DNA of 64,000 nt, taken from assembly GCF_910589235.1 (NCBI RefSeq), contig NC_060963.1:991001-1055000 (forward strand), given 5' to 3'. The notes under the pieces are model-generated. The model had not been told where the DNA came from. It made no database searches and worked only from the letters and a program-made list of their open reading frames with translations. This document shows positions 1-11,865 of the stretch, in pieces. How positions within the stretch are numbered: the stretch's first letter is position 1; each line of letters starts with the position of its first letter. The position numbers were made by a program, and so were the translations under genes. The DNA comes from Vespa crabro (taxonomy: Eukaryota; Arthropoda; Insecta; Hymenoptera; Vespidae).

Positions 1-860
1 AGTTTTATTAACAACGGAGCAGACTCGATTCATTTCCTCTATTATAAGAGGAAAAAAAAAACGTGAACGTTAAAATTCACGTATAAAAAAAAAATAATTC
101 GATTTAAAACATTTTGATCCAAATATGGTATCACAAGCCCTGAATTCGTCGGTCAACCGACGAAATTATCGACGACCAATAAAAATCGAGTATCCGACCA
201 GTTACTTGCATATAGGTGGCGTGATACGTGGTAATTAAATATAATTAAAAAATAAAAAAAAAAAACCAAGCAAAAATTAACGGTCGAATTCCGTTATCCT
301 TTTCCGAAATATCGAAATTATACAAATCGAAAATATACAGGATTTGTATATATCCCGATATGTCAATTTAAAATCGACAAATTATATATCGGCATACTAT
401 ATTACTCGATCGATAAAATATTACGTACTATTCTAACGAAGAAATATATATGTAATAAATAAAAAAAAAAAAAAGAAGAAGAAGAAAAAAACAACCATCA
501 TTTTCGTATAGTATATGCGTAAGAACCTAACGAGTATATAAAACGATGATATGTCTTCGATCGAATAAACATTAAAATCTTATGATATCGTTCATATTAT
601 TACGAACAAAGAAATGGTTCTCGCAATCGATCAAGAAAAGAACAAAGACTAAAGACAAAATGATATTGTCGAAATGATATTGTAACAATCGCAAATGGTG
701 AGAACACTTTTAATGTGTCTCGAAATATTTGGTTAAATGTATAAGAAATTATTACCATTACCATTCGCGAGAGCCGGCTTCTTCCGAAAATTGAATAAAC
801 TGGCGTCGTAGAAGCTCGAACAATTGCGTCCTCCGAAATTCCCTCGGCAACAGCGACGTT
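1..860. other. AT-rich intergenic flank
   Basis: This stretch is AT-rich with short A-runs and no open frame that looks like protein. I see no RNA gene. It is probably distal upstream DNA of the Rca1-like gene that follows. Confidence 0.5.
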
Positions 861-1260
861 GAATTATCATGTCGTCCTTCAGAGGACGCTGCTGGCGACG
901 TCGCCAGAAAGGCAATAGACCAATCGTAGCACTTGGCAACGAACGGCGGGATAAGACGGAGCACGGGATTGGTCGAAAGATCGTCGAGCGACTCGTGGTG
1001 GGACAACGGATAAACAGTTTTCAAAGTTTCGAAGTGTCCTCAAGGCGTGTGGGGGGGTATCCGCTAGGAAGGGGTAGCGGTGCCGCGTGCGTGTATTTCC
1101 CGCTTCTTGCCTTAGCCAGGCAGACAGCAGCAGCAGTAGCAGTGTCAGGAGCGGAGCACCGAGTATTAGTGTGGCGGTTACGGCCTTGTGTGAGAAAGTG
1201 TGTGTTTGTGTGTGTGATGAGAATAGTGTGTTAGTGCGTCGTATGTTACTCTTTCGAAAG
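861..1260 (+). promoter_or_regulatory. Probable Rca1 promoter / transcription start region
   Basis: GC and CpG content rise sharply here against the AT-rich upstream flank, with GCAGCAG and GTGTGT runs. The open frames on both strands are compositional and do not resemble proteins. CpG-rich patches just upstream of a gene's first exon are typical of hymenopteran promoters. Assigning it to the Rca1 gene at 2095 is inference; no TATA box or precise start site can be named. Confidence 0.4.
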
Positions 1261-1469
1261 TGAAAAAGTCGATTAATTCGGAATGACGTTTCGAAGTCGC
1301 TCGAAAATAATGGACCACGATTATATTCTATTATCCTGACGGTACAATATCGCGACAAGGAACGACGTATACGTCTTTTTTTTTTTTACCGAGGCTTTTG
1401 TTTACAGACGCGCGAAGAGCTGTCTTTCTTGCTTTCTCCCATTCTTCTCCTCGTTCTTCCTTCCTCTCA

Positions 1470-1501
<32 letters not shown>

Positions 1502-1777
1502 CATCTATCCATTTGTATCTTACTCGAGATAGTCAGGATCGGGCTAAGCAGTTTCCCGCGCTAAGCACGTGAGATAATAATTACAAGGCAAAAGCGATAA
1601 GAGATCGGTAAAAGTAAGAGAATAGCATTTTGTATACATACACGAGAGGAAGAAGAAGAAGAAGAAAGTGCGTCGTAAGTGGCATTTTACGATGGATCTA
1701 ACGTGGTTGTGTAATGCGTAGTAAAAGTAGCTGATAGATCGAGAGGAAGGAAAGAAAAGAAAAAAAGAATTTGGAAT

Positions 1778-1945
1778 CGTTCGTTCATCGTTCGTTCATC
1801 GTTCGTTCATCGTTCGTTCATCGTTCGTTCATCGTTCGTTCATCGTTCGTTCATCGTTCGTTCATCGTTCGTTCGTTCGTTCGTACGTTCGTTCGTTCGT
1901 TCGTTCGTTCGTTCGTGCGTACGTACGTACGTACATACGTACGCC
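1778..1945. repeat. Three-tier tandem repeat in the Rca1 5' leader
   Basis: About eight copies of an 11-bp unit (CGTTCGTTCAT) start at 1778. They pass into a (TTCG)n tract with one TACG interruption (about 1866-1916), then a (TACG)n-like tract ending near 1941. Eleven is not a multiple of three, so the tract stays open in several frames, which explains the Ser/Phe/Val/Arg-rich phantom peptides here. It lies 150-320 bp upstream of the Rca1 start codon and is probably in the 5' UTR. Confidence 0.85.
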
Positions 1946-1977
1946 GAGGACACACGCGTCGTTCGGTGCTACGTAAT

Positions 1978-2022
1978 ATGGTGCTTTTGTACGATTTAGA
2001 AATCGTTCCTAGGAAGAGGTAG
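1978..2022 (+). other. Short upstream ORF before Rca1
   Basis: An ATG at 1978 opens a 14-codon frame ending in TAG at 2020-2022, 72 bp before the main start. If the 5' UTR includes it, it could reduce translation of Rca1. Its use is not shown. Confidence 0.35.
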
Positions 2023-2094
2023 TCTACGGTCGACACCGCGATACGCCGGTGAGACGTCTTTCGCGGCAACGAAGAGGCGGGAAAATTCGACAGG

Positions 2095-3315
2095 ATGGAG
2101 GATGAAATCAACGTGAATTTGGGAGAACCGGCTCACACCACTTTCGATATAAGTAGGAACAATTCTCACGGTTCTCATGACAGCGTTGACAGTGGTTACT
2201 TAACCTTGACACCTCATTCCGGTGTTTACACTCCGATAATCGCAGGATGCAAATCGCGCGTCACTCCTTTAAAAAGGCATCATCGGATTCGTCAGGATCC
2301 GTGGCAATCGGATCGCGCTCAGCGTCATCGTTCAAAGTTTAATCAGTTGCTAAATAGCAGTCATAATAATGATCATGTCATTTCCGAAAATCAAGAATGC
2401 ACATTCTCGTCCTTGGAAACTTCGAACTTGAGTATCTCGAACCAAAGCCACAGCTTAGAACATCCCAGTCCAAGTTGCACCACTCGGTATGAAGAGTTTA
2501 GCGAAGCACCTACTAGCAGTATTTATGGAACATGGAGAACTACGGTACCCGTAACACCGGCTTCTGCCAGTTTGCAAATTCTTTCTCCTCCACCTTCTCC
2601 GGCAGTTCCTTCCTTGGCGGTACCATCTTCCTCCTTTATTGCCTCCGAACCAATAGAGGAAGATGTGGAAATGAAACTAGTCATTATGCCACAGAGTACA
2701 CCCCAGGAAACTAATTCTACGCATCAAATTCTAGCACCTTGCATCACGTGTTCTCCTACCGGTAGAAAAACTAATACCGCATCTTCTGTCGAGGGTCAAA
2801 AACTGCTAAGTAAACTTTGCATCGTCGATATACCTTCTATAACAGAAATAAAGCCGAAGAGGTTGGATTTCAGTCATCGTGCTTTCTCTTTGGCATTACA
2901 TCGTACAAGGACTAGGCTAGATTACACCGGTAGAAAAACTGTGGATCTTTTGGCGCTATTAGGAGAGAAGAGTAATCATTGGAGGATAATCTCAAAAATT
3001 CTATCCTTCTTAGGACCACAGGATCTTTGTTCTATAAGCATGGTATCAAAAGTATGGAGGAGAATTTGCGTAGAAGATTCGAGAGCCAATACGAGAAGAC
3101 TGAGCCATATAATACTCAGGCAGAACACCAAGGAGAATTTGAAATTAATAAAGAAAGTCAAAATGGACATGGATACCCAGAGCAGTCCCAGAAGTAGATT
3201 CGTCAGGAAGGGATGCTTAATGGAGGTCCAGAACTTGGTTGTTTCTTCCCAGCAAAGACCGCCCAACAGCCCGCCTGTATCTCCGAGCAAAGTCAAATTC
3301 CATTCTTTCGTTAAG
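2095..3315 (+). CDS. Rca1: Rca1/Emi1 (FBXO5-family) APC/C inhibitor, exon 1 with F-box
   Basis: This exon encodes residues 1-407 of a 490-aa protein. The family (fly Rca1, vertebrate Emi1) binds and blocks the anaphase-promoting complex and so keeps cyclins stable through S/G2. The start at 2095 is supported by an in-frame TGA at 2050-2052 and no intervening ATG. The N-terminal half is Ser/Pro-rich and low-complexity, with SPPPSP at 164-169 as a likely CDK or kinase target region. A DSGYLT motif at 32-37 resembles the DSG phosphodegron that beta-TrCP reads in Emi1. The F-box spans about 283-325 (WRIISKILSFL...VSKVWRRIC). The exon ends at a phase-0 donor, AAG/GTAAAA at 3315/3316. Reading through would add three residues and a stop, giving a 410-aa form without the zinc region. 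The assignment rests mainly on the zinc-binding exon at 28416. Confidence 0.85.
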
Positions 3316-3898
3316 GTAAAATCATAACATATTTAAGTGTCGCATTTGAATATACTAATCTGAAAGAATAACCCTAGTTTTAAGTCGTAAAGGATCCACA
3401 TTTATTCTCTTACATTTTAATAAGTTAGCTAAAGTGAGATAGAGACCTTGCTTTCTCTGTAATTAGCACAGACCGCAAAACACATTTACATTAAACATAT
3501 CTTTTAGTGTATTTGTGTCTCTGCGCCCGCTTAAGTTAGTAGAATGAAATCTTATTCCTAACGTGAGAGAAAACATCTACATGAAAGAAGAGTAATTTGC
3601 TCGTTTCGTATTTCATTAAAGAGAAATATCCAACGGTCACTGAATGCAAAAGAATGCGTTTTCACCAACGATAGACCGTGACTGTCTTCTCAGAGTCTAG
3701 GTACTCGAAACTGGTACGCGATACCGCTTGCTCGCATTCGTCCTTGTTATACCGCAACGAACTCGAGCAACTACATAGTCGGTGGTTTCACGCTTCCCGC
3801 TTAGCACGTTGTCTCACTTTAATTGAATAATAATGAACTCTCCGAGTGTGTCGTTACGCGCGCGCGATTAATCACGAAACGGTGCCGTATCAAAAGTA

Positions 3899-3899
<1 letters not shown>

Positions 3900-3934
<35 letters not shown>
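3900..3934. repeat. (GA)n microsatellite
   Basis: An uninterrupted AG run just inside the Rca1 intron, followed by GGGAGGGA purine-rich sequence and, about 100 bp on, a CT run near 4030-4064. Tracts of opposite sense this close could pair in the transcript. Confidence 0.9.
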
Positions 3935-3937
<3 letters not shown>

Positions 3938-5162
3938 GGAAGGGGAGGGAGAGAGAAAGATCTCCGAGTTGGATTACGTCAGGCAGCATCTAAACTGTAA
4001 TTAAGACGCGTTGTGCTCGGCTTTACACTCTCTCTCTCTCTCTCTATCTCTATCTCTATCTCATTTACTGATTATATTCATAACCAGCTAGAGGACTAAT
4101 TTACGAGTTACAAACACTGGAAATAATCGATGGCGATAATCATCTATCCTAATCCTCGGTAGTCAAAGATTACCTTTCGGCAAATTGCTACTTATGTATC
4201 ACCAGTACTATATCGCCGTTTTGTAACCGTAAAGTCTGATAATTATTTCGCTCGTCAGTTGAGTTCTTTCGACGTTGATTTATTGTCAGATATTTCTTTT
4301 CTTTCTTCTTTTTTTTTCCCCCCCTTTTTTTCGTCTTTTTTCATTTCTTTTTAACGATCGTACGAAAAATCAAGCATAATTATTATCTCTATTAGAGTTA
4401 TTCAGTTTCGAGTTCATCGTTCACGATTTAATATCACACTGTGAGATAAAAATTTTTCCGACGAGTACATCCTTGTCACGAGGTGCGCTTTTCTCATACT
4501 ATCTCATCAGTGTTCCTATACATCCTCAACCTCCTCCTCCTCCTCCTCCTCCTTCTCTCCCTTTTCTCCTTTCTTCGCTCTTTCCCTCCCCCTCTCACCT
4601 CTCTTTCTCTCTCTTTCTCTCTCTTTCTCTGCTAACATCGTGTGATGCATTCCTACGCGTATGGGATTGCGATAGCGGATGCGCCGCGATGTCTCAGGAT
4701 CCTTTGTTCCCTTCCTCGAGTTGCAATAAGAAAAGTTATGCCGCATTTACGCTGAATGCATACTATTCCTACGATTAATCGTTCGTCGTTAGAAAATTAA
4801 ATAATTAATAAAAGTGTCTAAATTAATTTAATATATAATTTTATATTATACACGAAAAAGTTCCCGTACGTAATAATTCGTTGTGTCTTGTTGAATTACT
4901 GAACGAATCTCGCTGTAATCGATTTTTTACAAATATTTAAGTATTTACTTTCTTGCATATATATTTTCTCGTTCTCGTCTTTCGACGACGAGACAAAGGA
5001 AGAACGAGAAACTATACGACGACGACAAATTTGTCGAGGCCCAGGCAAACGAACAAACGAAAAGGTACAGCAGGAAGGGGTGGGGAAACGGGGTAGTTCG
5101 GAACACCTGGCTCGTATTAAGCACAGGCGGCATTCGTTATATGCCGGCTGTGCGACTCAAAA

Positions 5163-5170
5163 AGAATATA

Positions 5171-5203
<33 letters not shown>

Positions 5204-5224
5204 TTATTTATTTATTTATTTATT
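5163..5224. repeat. (TA)n and (TTTA)n microsatellite
   Basis: A TA run with one ACA interruption passes directly into TTTA repeats within the Rca1 intron. No coding signal is present. Confidence 0.85.
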
Positions 5225-6222
5225 ACTTTAACGCTACGCCGAATCCACATTTCGATTTGATCTAATTTCAATTCAGATATTTTTGCCATAATGAGACGTA
5301 AGATGTAATATCGAAATTAGATCATCGGATTATCTTGATAAATGTATCTAGATCGACAGGAGTCCAAGAATAATTTGATATGATTGCTTGGAAGCACGAA
5401 GAGAGAAGATAGAGAGATAGAGAGAGAGAGAGAGATAGATAGAGACTGGTAAAGACGGTGAGATCGTCAATGGATGAAGATGCCTTCGTTAATACTTTCA
5501 GAGGGGTGGAGGAATAGAAGTTGCCGTTATGCGTGGGGTAGGGATGTAGTAGTGGTGGAGGAGGAGAAGGAGGTGGGGAAGGAAGAGTGTCATAACACAA
5601 AAATTAGCACGTGTTAACGGGCACTAGAGCACAAGTTATCCGCGAGACATAATATATTCTCTCCCGGGTTATATCGTGGAAGACTGGTCGATATATCAGA
5701 GCGAATCTCTGAGAGAGAAGAAGCGTTTGGTCCATTCTCGAGAGGGATGCTGGAGAAGAGATGCAATGTGTGAGAGGGAAAGAGGGAAAGAAAGAGAAAG
5801 AGAGAGAATCTTTGCCGGCACACACCGCCTCAGAAAGCGAAAACCGGCCTCCTCTCTCGGAGGAGAACAATGCGGAATATATTATCGTATCGTGCATTAA
5901 AACAAAGAACGGCCGGGAGGAACGTAGGGCCTCCTCTCTGCCGTCTTTTACGAGGGCTCTTCGCATCAGGTGCGGTACATAAAGCCGAATCTTCGGTCGC
6001 AACAAAATAACGCCCGAAAGAGTCTTCGGGCGAGCAGTTTAAAGTATCCTTTCTTGCGGAGGTTAACGTTTGTAAATCATGCGGAGTGGGTTGCTCTCGG
6101 AGTCCGGACAATAAGGAACGAATGTAAGTGATTGTAGGGGAAGTCAAACGAAGATATACTACGATCATTCGAAGATGAAAGCATTTTTTGTCCCCCACCC
6201 CCACCCCCATTTTTTTCTTTTT

Positions 6223-6272
<50 letters not shown>

Positions 6273-7268
6273 CACGTACGAATGATTCTTTATTGACACA
6301 CCGTATAGATCTGTCGAACGAAAAAAAAATTATCGGATATCAACTGTATATTATTGTACATTATCATTACGTGCCTAAGGAAAGTCCATGAGGGTAAAGT
6401 TACGTACCACCCTTCTTATTTAGCCCGACGTAGAATCAGGAAATTTGAGCGTCCTCGAGATATTTTATTTCTTTTTCTCTCATCGTTCGATAACTTTGGC
6501 ATTTTTAACCTCAAACGACCTTGCGGTGTATAGAAAGTTCCGTTCGCGGTTAGATCACGATAGGATATCATCTTTTTTCCGTGAGAACGAAAGTAAGTTT
6601 TCTTTTTTTTTTTTTTTTCCTTTTTATTTTCTTTTTCTTTTTCTTTTTTTTTTTTCTTTTTACCGTGTTTCATGTTACAATTGCTTCTCTGGATGTGAAA
6701 TAAAAAAAGAAAAAGAAGAAAAAAAAATCACAGAGAAAAAATTATTTCATTCGGAAATATATTCGTGAGAATTTATTTTTAGGAGAAAAATGGAAAAAAA
6801 TCTTTACCCTATTCTAAATTATCTTAAAAGTTCTAAAACGAATTACGGATTTTAAGGTGGGACGGACGAGTGCTTCCTTGAGAAGAGAAGAGAAGAGAAA
6901 TCGTGCTGAGTTTCTGTTCCTTTTCCGATAGAGTGGTGCCTTGAAAATTTAGTCGGTGGGTACGGTTGTTGGATCAGGTCTGACGGGTCCCTACCATTCT
7001 TGGAAGCACCGAAAGACACGCAGCCTCTGCCAGCTTTTTCCCTCAATGTGCTGTCCGATGCATTTTCGACGTTAAGGGTCGCTTGAACGTTTCGAACACT
7101 TCGATCAAGAAAATATAGTAACTTCCTGAAGCTATAGAAATCCAAGGACAAATGTATTTAACAGCAATCTCCTTCGTTCTCTCGATGGATCTTTTTATCT
7201 CGATGAAAAAAAAAAGAGAAAGAAAGAAAGAAAGAAAAAAAAAGAATAGAAAATTTACTAGAGCGGTA

Positions 7269-7299
<31 letters not shown>

Positions 7300-8016
7300 A
7301 AAGCGAGGGGAAAAAATAACGAGACGCACGAGAAGTCCCAATATAATTATTTTCTTTGGTCGTTGGTAGTAGTAGTAACAGCAGCAACAGCATGATTACA
7401 TCGTTTCCTCGGTAATACTTCCGTGGGAGACTCGCGTGGCTATATTGACCCAACGATATAGCACCTGGGCAGATGTATCGTCTCGCCTCCGTACGTTGCT
7501 CGAAGCAGAAAGCCCATTTAATATGCGAGTCTATTAGGCGAACGTATGCAAAAGAGACTCGCATATACGGAGTGACAGCGGTTAATTAAGCATACCCTAG
7601 CCGCTTGAATTTCCTTTAGACTCATTGATAGATACTTATGTCGTTCAAAGATCCATCTTCTCCATGGAACTCGCTTCTTAACTTTGCAGATTAAAAGGGA
7701 AACTTGAAAAGATTGTTCTTTCTATTTCTTTTTTCTTTTTTCTTTCTTTTTCTTTCATTCTTTCTTCCTTTATTTATTTATTTATTTATGGTTTTTTTTT
7801 TTTTTATTTATTTTTTTATTTTTGTATTTTTTATTTATTTTCATGACGTTAATAAATTGCCAAGAATTTCTGAAGAAGAATAAGACCGAATTTTTCAATC
7901 CTATTGTATTCTCTCTATTATATTTTCTCTCTTCACAATTTATTGCTTTATTTATTACTCTCCTCACCTAATTGCCACGTGTAAAATTCAAATGCGAATA
8001 GTAATTTTCTTACTGG

Positions 8017-8278
8017 TTAACACGTTCCGTTCCACGTGTACCACCGGTGGTACATGCAGTCATATTTATTTAATGCGCAGAAAACATATATTTTATGATA
8101 AATGTAATTCTGTAAAATATATTTCAACCAAAAAAATAATGCATTATACAAAATGCAGTATAGAACAAAACACATAAGTTTATTTAATTGTTATATATAT
8201 TAAATAAAAAAAAAAAAAAAATATCAAATGGCCTGAACGACAAGTCAGGCAAAAATGGCTTGGCACGGAACGTGTTAA
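8017..8278. mobile_element. piggyBac-type MITE with TTAA target-site duplication
   Basis: The element spans 8021-8274 (254 bp) and is flanked on both sides by TTAA (8017-8020, 8275-8278), the target sequence duplicated by piggyBac transposases. Its ends are inverted repeats: CACGTTCCGTTCCA on the left against CACGTTCCGTGCCA read inward from the right, 13 of 14 identical. A perfect 18-bp palindrome (8037-8054, TGTACCACCGGTGGTACA) lies just inside the left end, and GCCTGA...TCAGGC (8231-8250) forms a hairpin near the right end. Subterminal inverted repeats are common in this superfamily. The AT-rich interior has no transposase, so it is non-autonomous. Confidence 0.85.
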
Positions 8279-8319
8279 AATCGTAAAGATTTATATCTTT
8301 ATAGGAAAAATAATAGCCA

Positions 8320-8418
8320 TTTGGAATTTTTCTAAACTATTACTCTTAACTACCTGTTCGTACTTTCTGTTTGGAATTTCTCAAAATTATTATTCGATAT
8401 CTACCTGCTCATACAAAG
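8320..8418. repeat. Diverged 50-bp tandem duplication
   Basis: Two adjacent copies begin TTTGGAATTT at 8320 and 8370 and share the later block TACCTG(T/C)TC(G/A)TAC. They differ at several sites and by small indels, so the duplication is old. It lies 40 bp past the piggyBac-type MITE. Confidence 0.65.
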
Positions 8419-8969
8419 AGAGACACATCGGTTTCGTACCTACGAATATATATTCGAAAATTTTCTAAAGGTTCCTTCATAAAGATTTTAAAGCTTAGGT
8501 AGGTCTATTCCTTTTTCCAAGGATATACTGAAATTAGTTTCGACAAGTTTTCGAGAGTTTAAATTATTTTATGTTTCATTTGAATTTTTATTTCGTTTCT
8601 TCGGTCTTACAAAGTTTTTCGTTAATCCATCGAAATACAAGAATAGATTTTTAGAAATTTTTTGGTAGAAAAAAGGTTTCTCAAAGGAAAAGAATTCGGT
8701 ATCGAATCGAATCGGTAAAGGACGCAAACAATTGATCGATATCGGTATTGTGGATCTTCCATTTCCTTCCTTTCTTCCTTTCTTCCTTCATTCTCTCCTT
8801 TTTCCACTTGCACGTACGTTCGTAGCTTCGAAGGATATAGGAGGTTGGCGTGCGTGTAACGAGCTGGCAACAAACCTCCCTTGGTCCCACGATTCCACCG
8901 GCATCTCGGGGCTCCTGCAAAAAGACTTGGAATGTCTCGATAGCTCGATAAACGCATTACATCGTATGG

Positions 8970-8970
<1 letters not shown>

Positions 8971-9003
<33 letters not shown>
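8971..9003. repeat. (ACG)n microsatellite
   Basis: A pure CpG-containing ACG trinucleotide run of about 11 units in the Rca1 intron. It translates as poly-Arg, poly-Asp or poly-Thr in the plus frames and is not coding. Confidence 0.9.
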
Positions 9004-9004
<1 letters not shown>

Positions 9005-10121
9005 TGAGGACGGACTTTGCGAAGGACTTGGACTATCCATACCTACCCTCTAACTCTTTCTCTTTCTCTATCTTCCTAAAGTCTTTTGCTTTTAAGCAAA
9101 GGAAGAAGAATCGTCCTGGAAGAAACTCGCGTGCCACCTGCACCTCTACAATCTATATTTGCGTCCTTCGTGCTCTACCTTCGTCTACCTTCGTCTTCTT
9201 CGTGCTTCTTTAACATCGTCCTACTGAGAAATCTACTCCGGGGGGAAAAAAATAAAAATAAAAATAAAAAAGGACAAAGAAAAAAAAAGAAGTTATCTTA
9301 CCTGTTCATACTCGTTTCATTTTCGATAAATTATGATTTATGATCCTGATTTCTTATTTTCATAACACGTTTAACATGATATTTATTATGTTATGAATGA
9401 TCATGTATTATAGAACGAGTTAATAGAAATCATTCTAAAAAATAAAGAAAGGAAATAAAGAAAAATTAAAGAATATTATAATATGTTCTTTAATGTCACC
9501 TTATATACATAAACGTACATGTTCGATTTTCAAGGAAATATATGTATACGACTGATAGGTTTTATTACTTCTGATACGAGTAGCGTGAGAAACGTCAATG
9601 AAGGTATTCAAGTTGTATCGATCAATGAAAACCATGATATCGTTATTAAATGATGCGATACTATCAATAAAGAAAACGATCGAAGAGGAAGGAGGAGGAG
9701 GAGACGAAGAAGAAGAAGAAACTGTACTCTTATCGTAGATCTCGTCGTTCATTACTCTCAAGGAAAGACCGTAACTACGATCTCTTTCGTCTCTTCCTTT
9801 CTTACTTTCTCTATCTGACTGAGTGACTGACGGACTGACAGTGTTGCTTTGATCGATCACGCGCAAAGTTGCCGTCGATTTGATCATAAAATTTTGACAA
9901 AGTGTAAATCATTAAAGAAACATTTGCAATTCTTCGATCTTCTCAATGACTCGTATCGATTTATTAAATACGATTTTGATATACTTCATGTTTTCGTACG
10001 AGACGTTTATTCAGTTATCCGCTTGTTTCTTTGTATCAATCGTATAAAATATTTTAATTCAATAAATTTAATTATTTATGATTGTTTTATAAATAAAACA
10101 TCGTCTTTATTATTTATACAT

Positions 10122-10130
<9 letters not shown>

Positions 10131-10168
<38 letters not shown>
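10131..10168. repeat. (TA)n microsatellite
   Basis: A TA run preceded by an ACACAC run in the Rca1 intron. Confidence 0.85.
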
Positions 10169-10174
<6 letters not shown>

Positions 10175-10273
10175 CACTTAAATAATTCGTGATAATCTTT
10201 TAAGACTTGGCAGTGAAGTATTAAACTACTAGCTGGCAACAACATCTATCATTTATGCTTCTTATCTGATTAT

Positions 10274-10292
10274 TAATCCGCAATGGGGATTA
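10274..10292. promoter_or_regulatory. Inverted pair of TAATCC homeodomain-like sites
   Basis: TAATCC at 10274-10279 faces GGATTA at 10287-10292, separated by 7 bp, inside a stretch (about 10195-10345) of unusually high complexity for this intron. TAATCC is the core preferred by K50 homeodomains such as Otd and Bicoid. Enhancer function is inference. Confidence 0.3.
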
Positions 10293-11834
10293 TGCAAGTA
10301 GCATAGCCTTAAGCATAAGATCTTCATTTATCGGTAAGAATGGCCGAGCAAAGAGCAGGTGTTCACCCTTCCGTAACTCCTCCGAAGGAAGGAAACACGG
10401 ACCTGTGCATTGTCAACGGTCGCAGGAAAGGATAACGAAAAAATTGCCCTTCTTCGTGCCTCGGGTCAAAGAAAGACATTTTCTCTTCCTCCCCTTTTCG
10501 AATTTCTTCTTCCTTCTACCTGTTTAAACGAGCTTCCCTAATTTCTTAAGAAAATGGGGAATACAACAATTCTATGCATGAGATACAAAAATCGACGGTT
10601 TATTTAATAAAAAATTAATTCCTAATTCAAAGCATGATGTCGCGCGATACACACTATACATACATTGTGATTTTTAAAATTCGATAGAAAATTTATATTC
10701 CGAAATGCGCGTGTTAGTGATCAAATCGATGATATATTCTCTCTTTCAATATGGACTTCTGGTTATGTTTGGAAAATATATAGTTGAAAATTTTAAGAAG
10801 TTTTAAATCGAATTGGCAATTGGTTGAACGATCGTCGGCGCTATTGCAGCTGGCACCCTTTGAAAGATTCAACATTGATAACGACCCGTAGAAAGTGAAA
10901 GACAGTTGCTTGCAGGTGCTTGGTTTCTAAGCTACTTCCGCCGTTTACTTTCATTTTTTTTTCTCTTTTTCCTTTATACTTTTTTCGTTCTTTGAAAGGG
11001 AACACACATATCAGGCAACACGCGCGTTGGTATTTTTCTTTGTGTGCGTTCCACCTTCGTGACGGTTAGAAAGACGATGATGCACTTTCACGTGCACACG
11101 CCGATAAAATTCGACTTGAATTCTTCCGGTTGCGGTGAGAGGAAGGTTGAATAGGTCTTCGTTACCCGCACGAAGGAAATAAAGGATTTGTATATCCATA
11201 AAGCATCAACTTCGTCGTCATCGTCGTCGTCGTCGTACGAAGTCTCTACTCCTTCTCGAGCAAAGAAATTTCTCTGCATTTTAAAGCGTGCTTCGTCACG
11301 GCACCAACGACTGCAGACGGTTTACCGAAACGCAGACGGAGTTGTTTACACGGTACGTGCTTTACCGGCAACCCTTAGCATTTACGATAGTGCGCCACAG
11401 TGATCGTTTGCTCGCTACGAAAGAGCGCTTCGTACCTTCGTCTGGAGATATTATTACGTAGTAACTACCAACCAGTGATTTATCTTTCACGTATTTTCTT
11501 ATCGCGTTTAGACAAAAAAAAAAAAAAGAAATAAAAAAGAAAGAAAGAAAAAGGGAAGATGAATCTTTATTCGTAGGTAAATCCAACGAGATTTTTCTTC
11601 TTTCTTTTCTTTCTTTTTTTTTTTTTTTCTTTCTCTCTATTTTGTCATTGCTGCAACACCAAGGTGTCCTTATCGAAAAGGTTTACGTTTACGTTTACAT
11701 TTATGTTATCGACCGATCTATCCCATCGTCTAATCTTTCTCTTCTCGAATACCACAGACTCTCTTTGTGCTTAGTCAGAATAAACTATCGTCTAATAATC
11801 ATGTCGCGTGGGTGAGTAGCCTGCATATCATCTC

Positions 11835-11865
<31 letters not shown>

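Noticed and set aside
879..1358. 159-aa minus-strand frame and its plus-strand counterpart
   Set aside because: Both strands are open because the segment is GC-rich promoter-like DNA; no family resemblance and poly-Leu/Thr composition.
1771..2022. Open frame rich in Ser/Phe/Val/Arg
   Set aside because: It is the translation of the 11-mer and TTCG/TACG repeats, lacks a normal ATG and sits in the 5' leader of Rca1.
9358..9400. TTTCATAACA and TGTTATGAA inverted words
   Set aside because: A 9-bp stem in AT-rich DNA is expected by chance and has no supporting structure.
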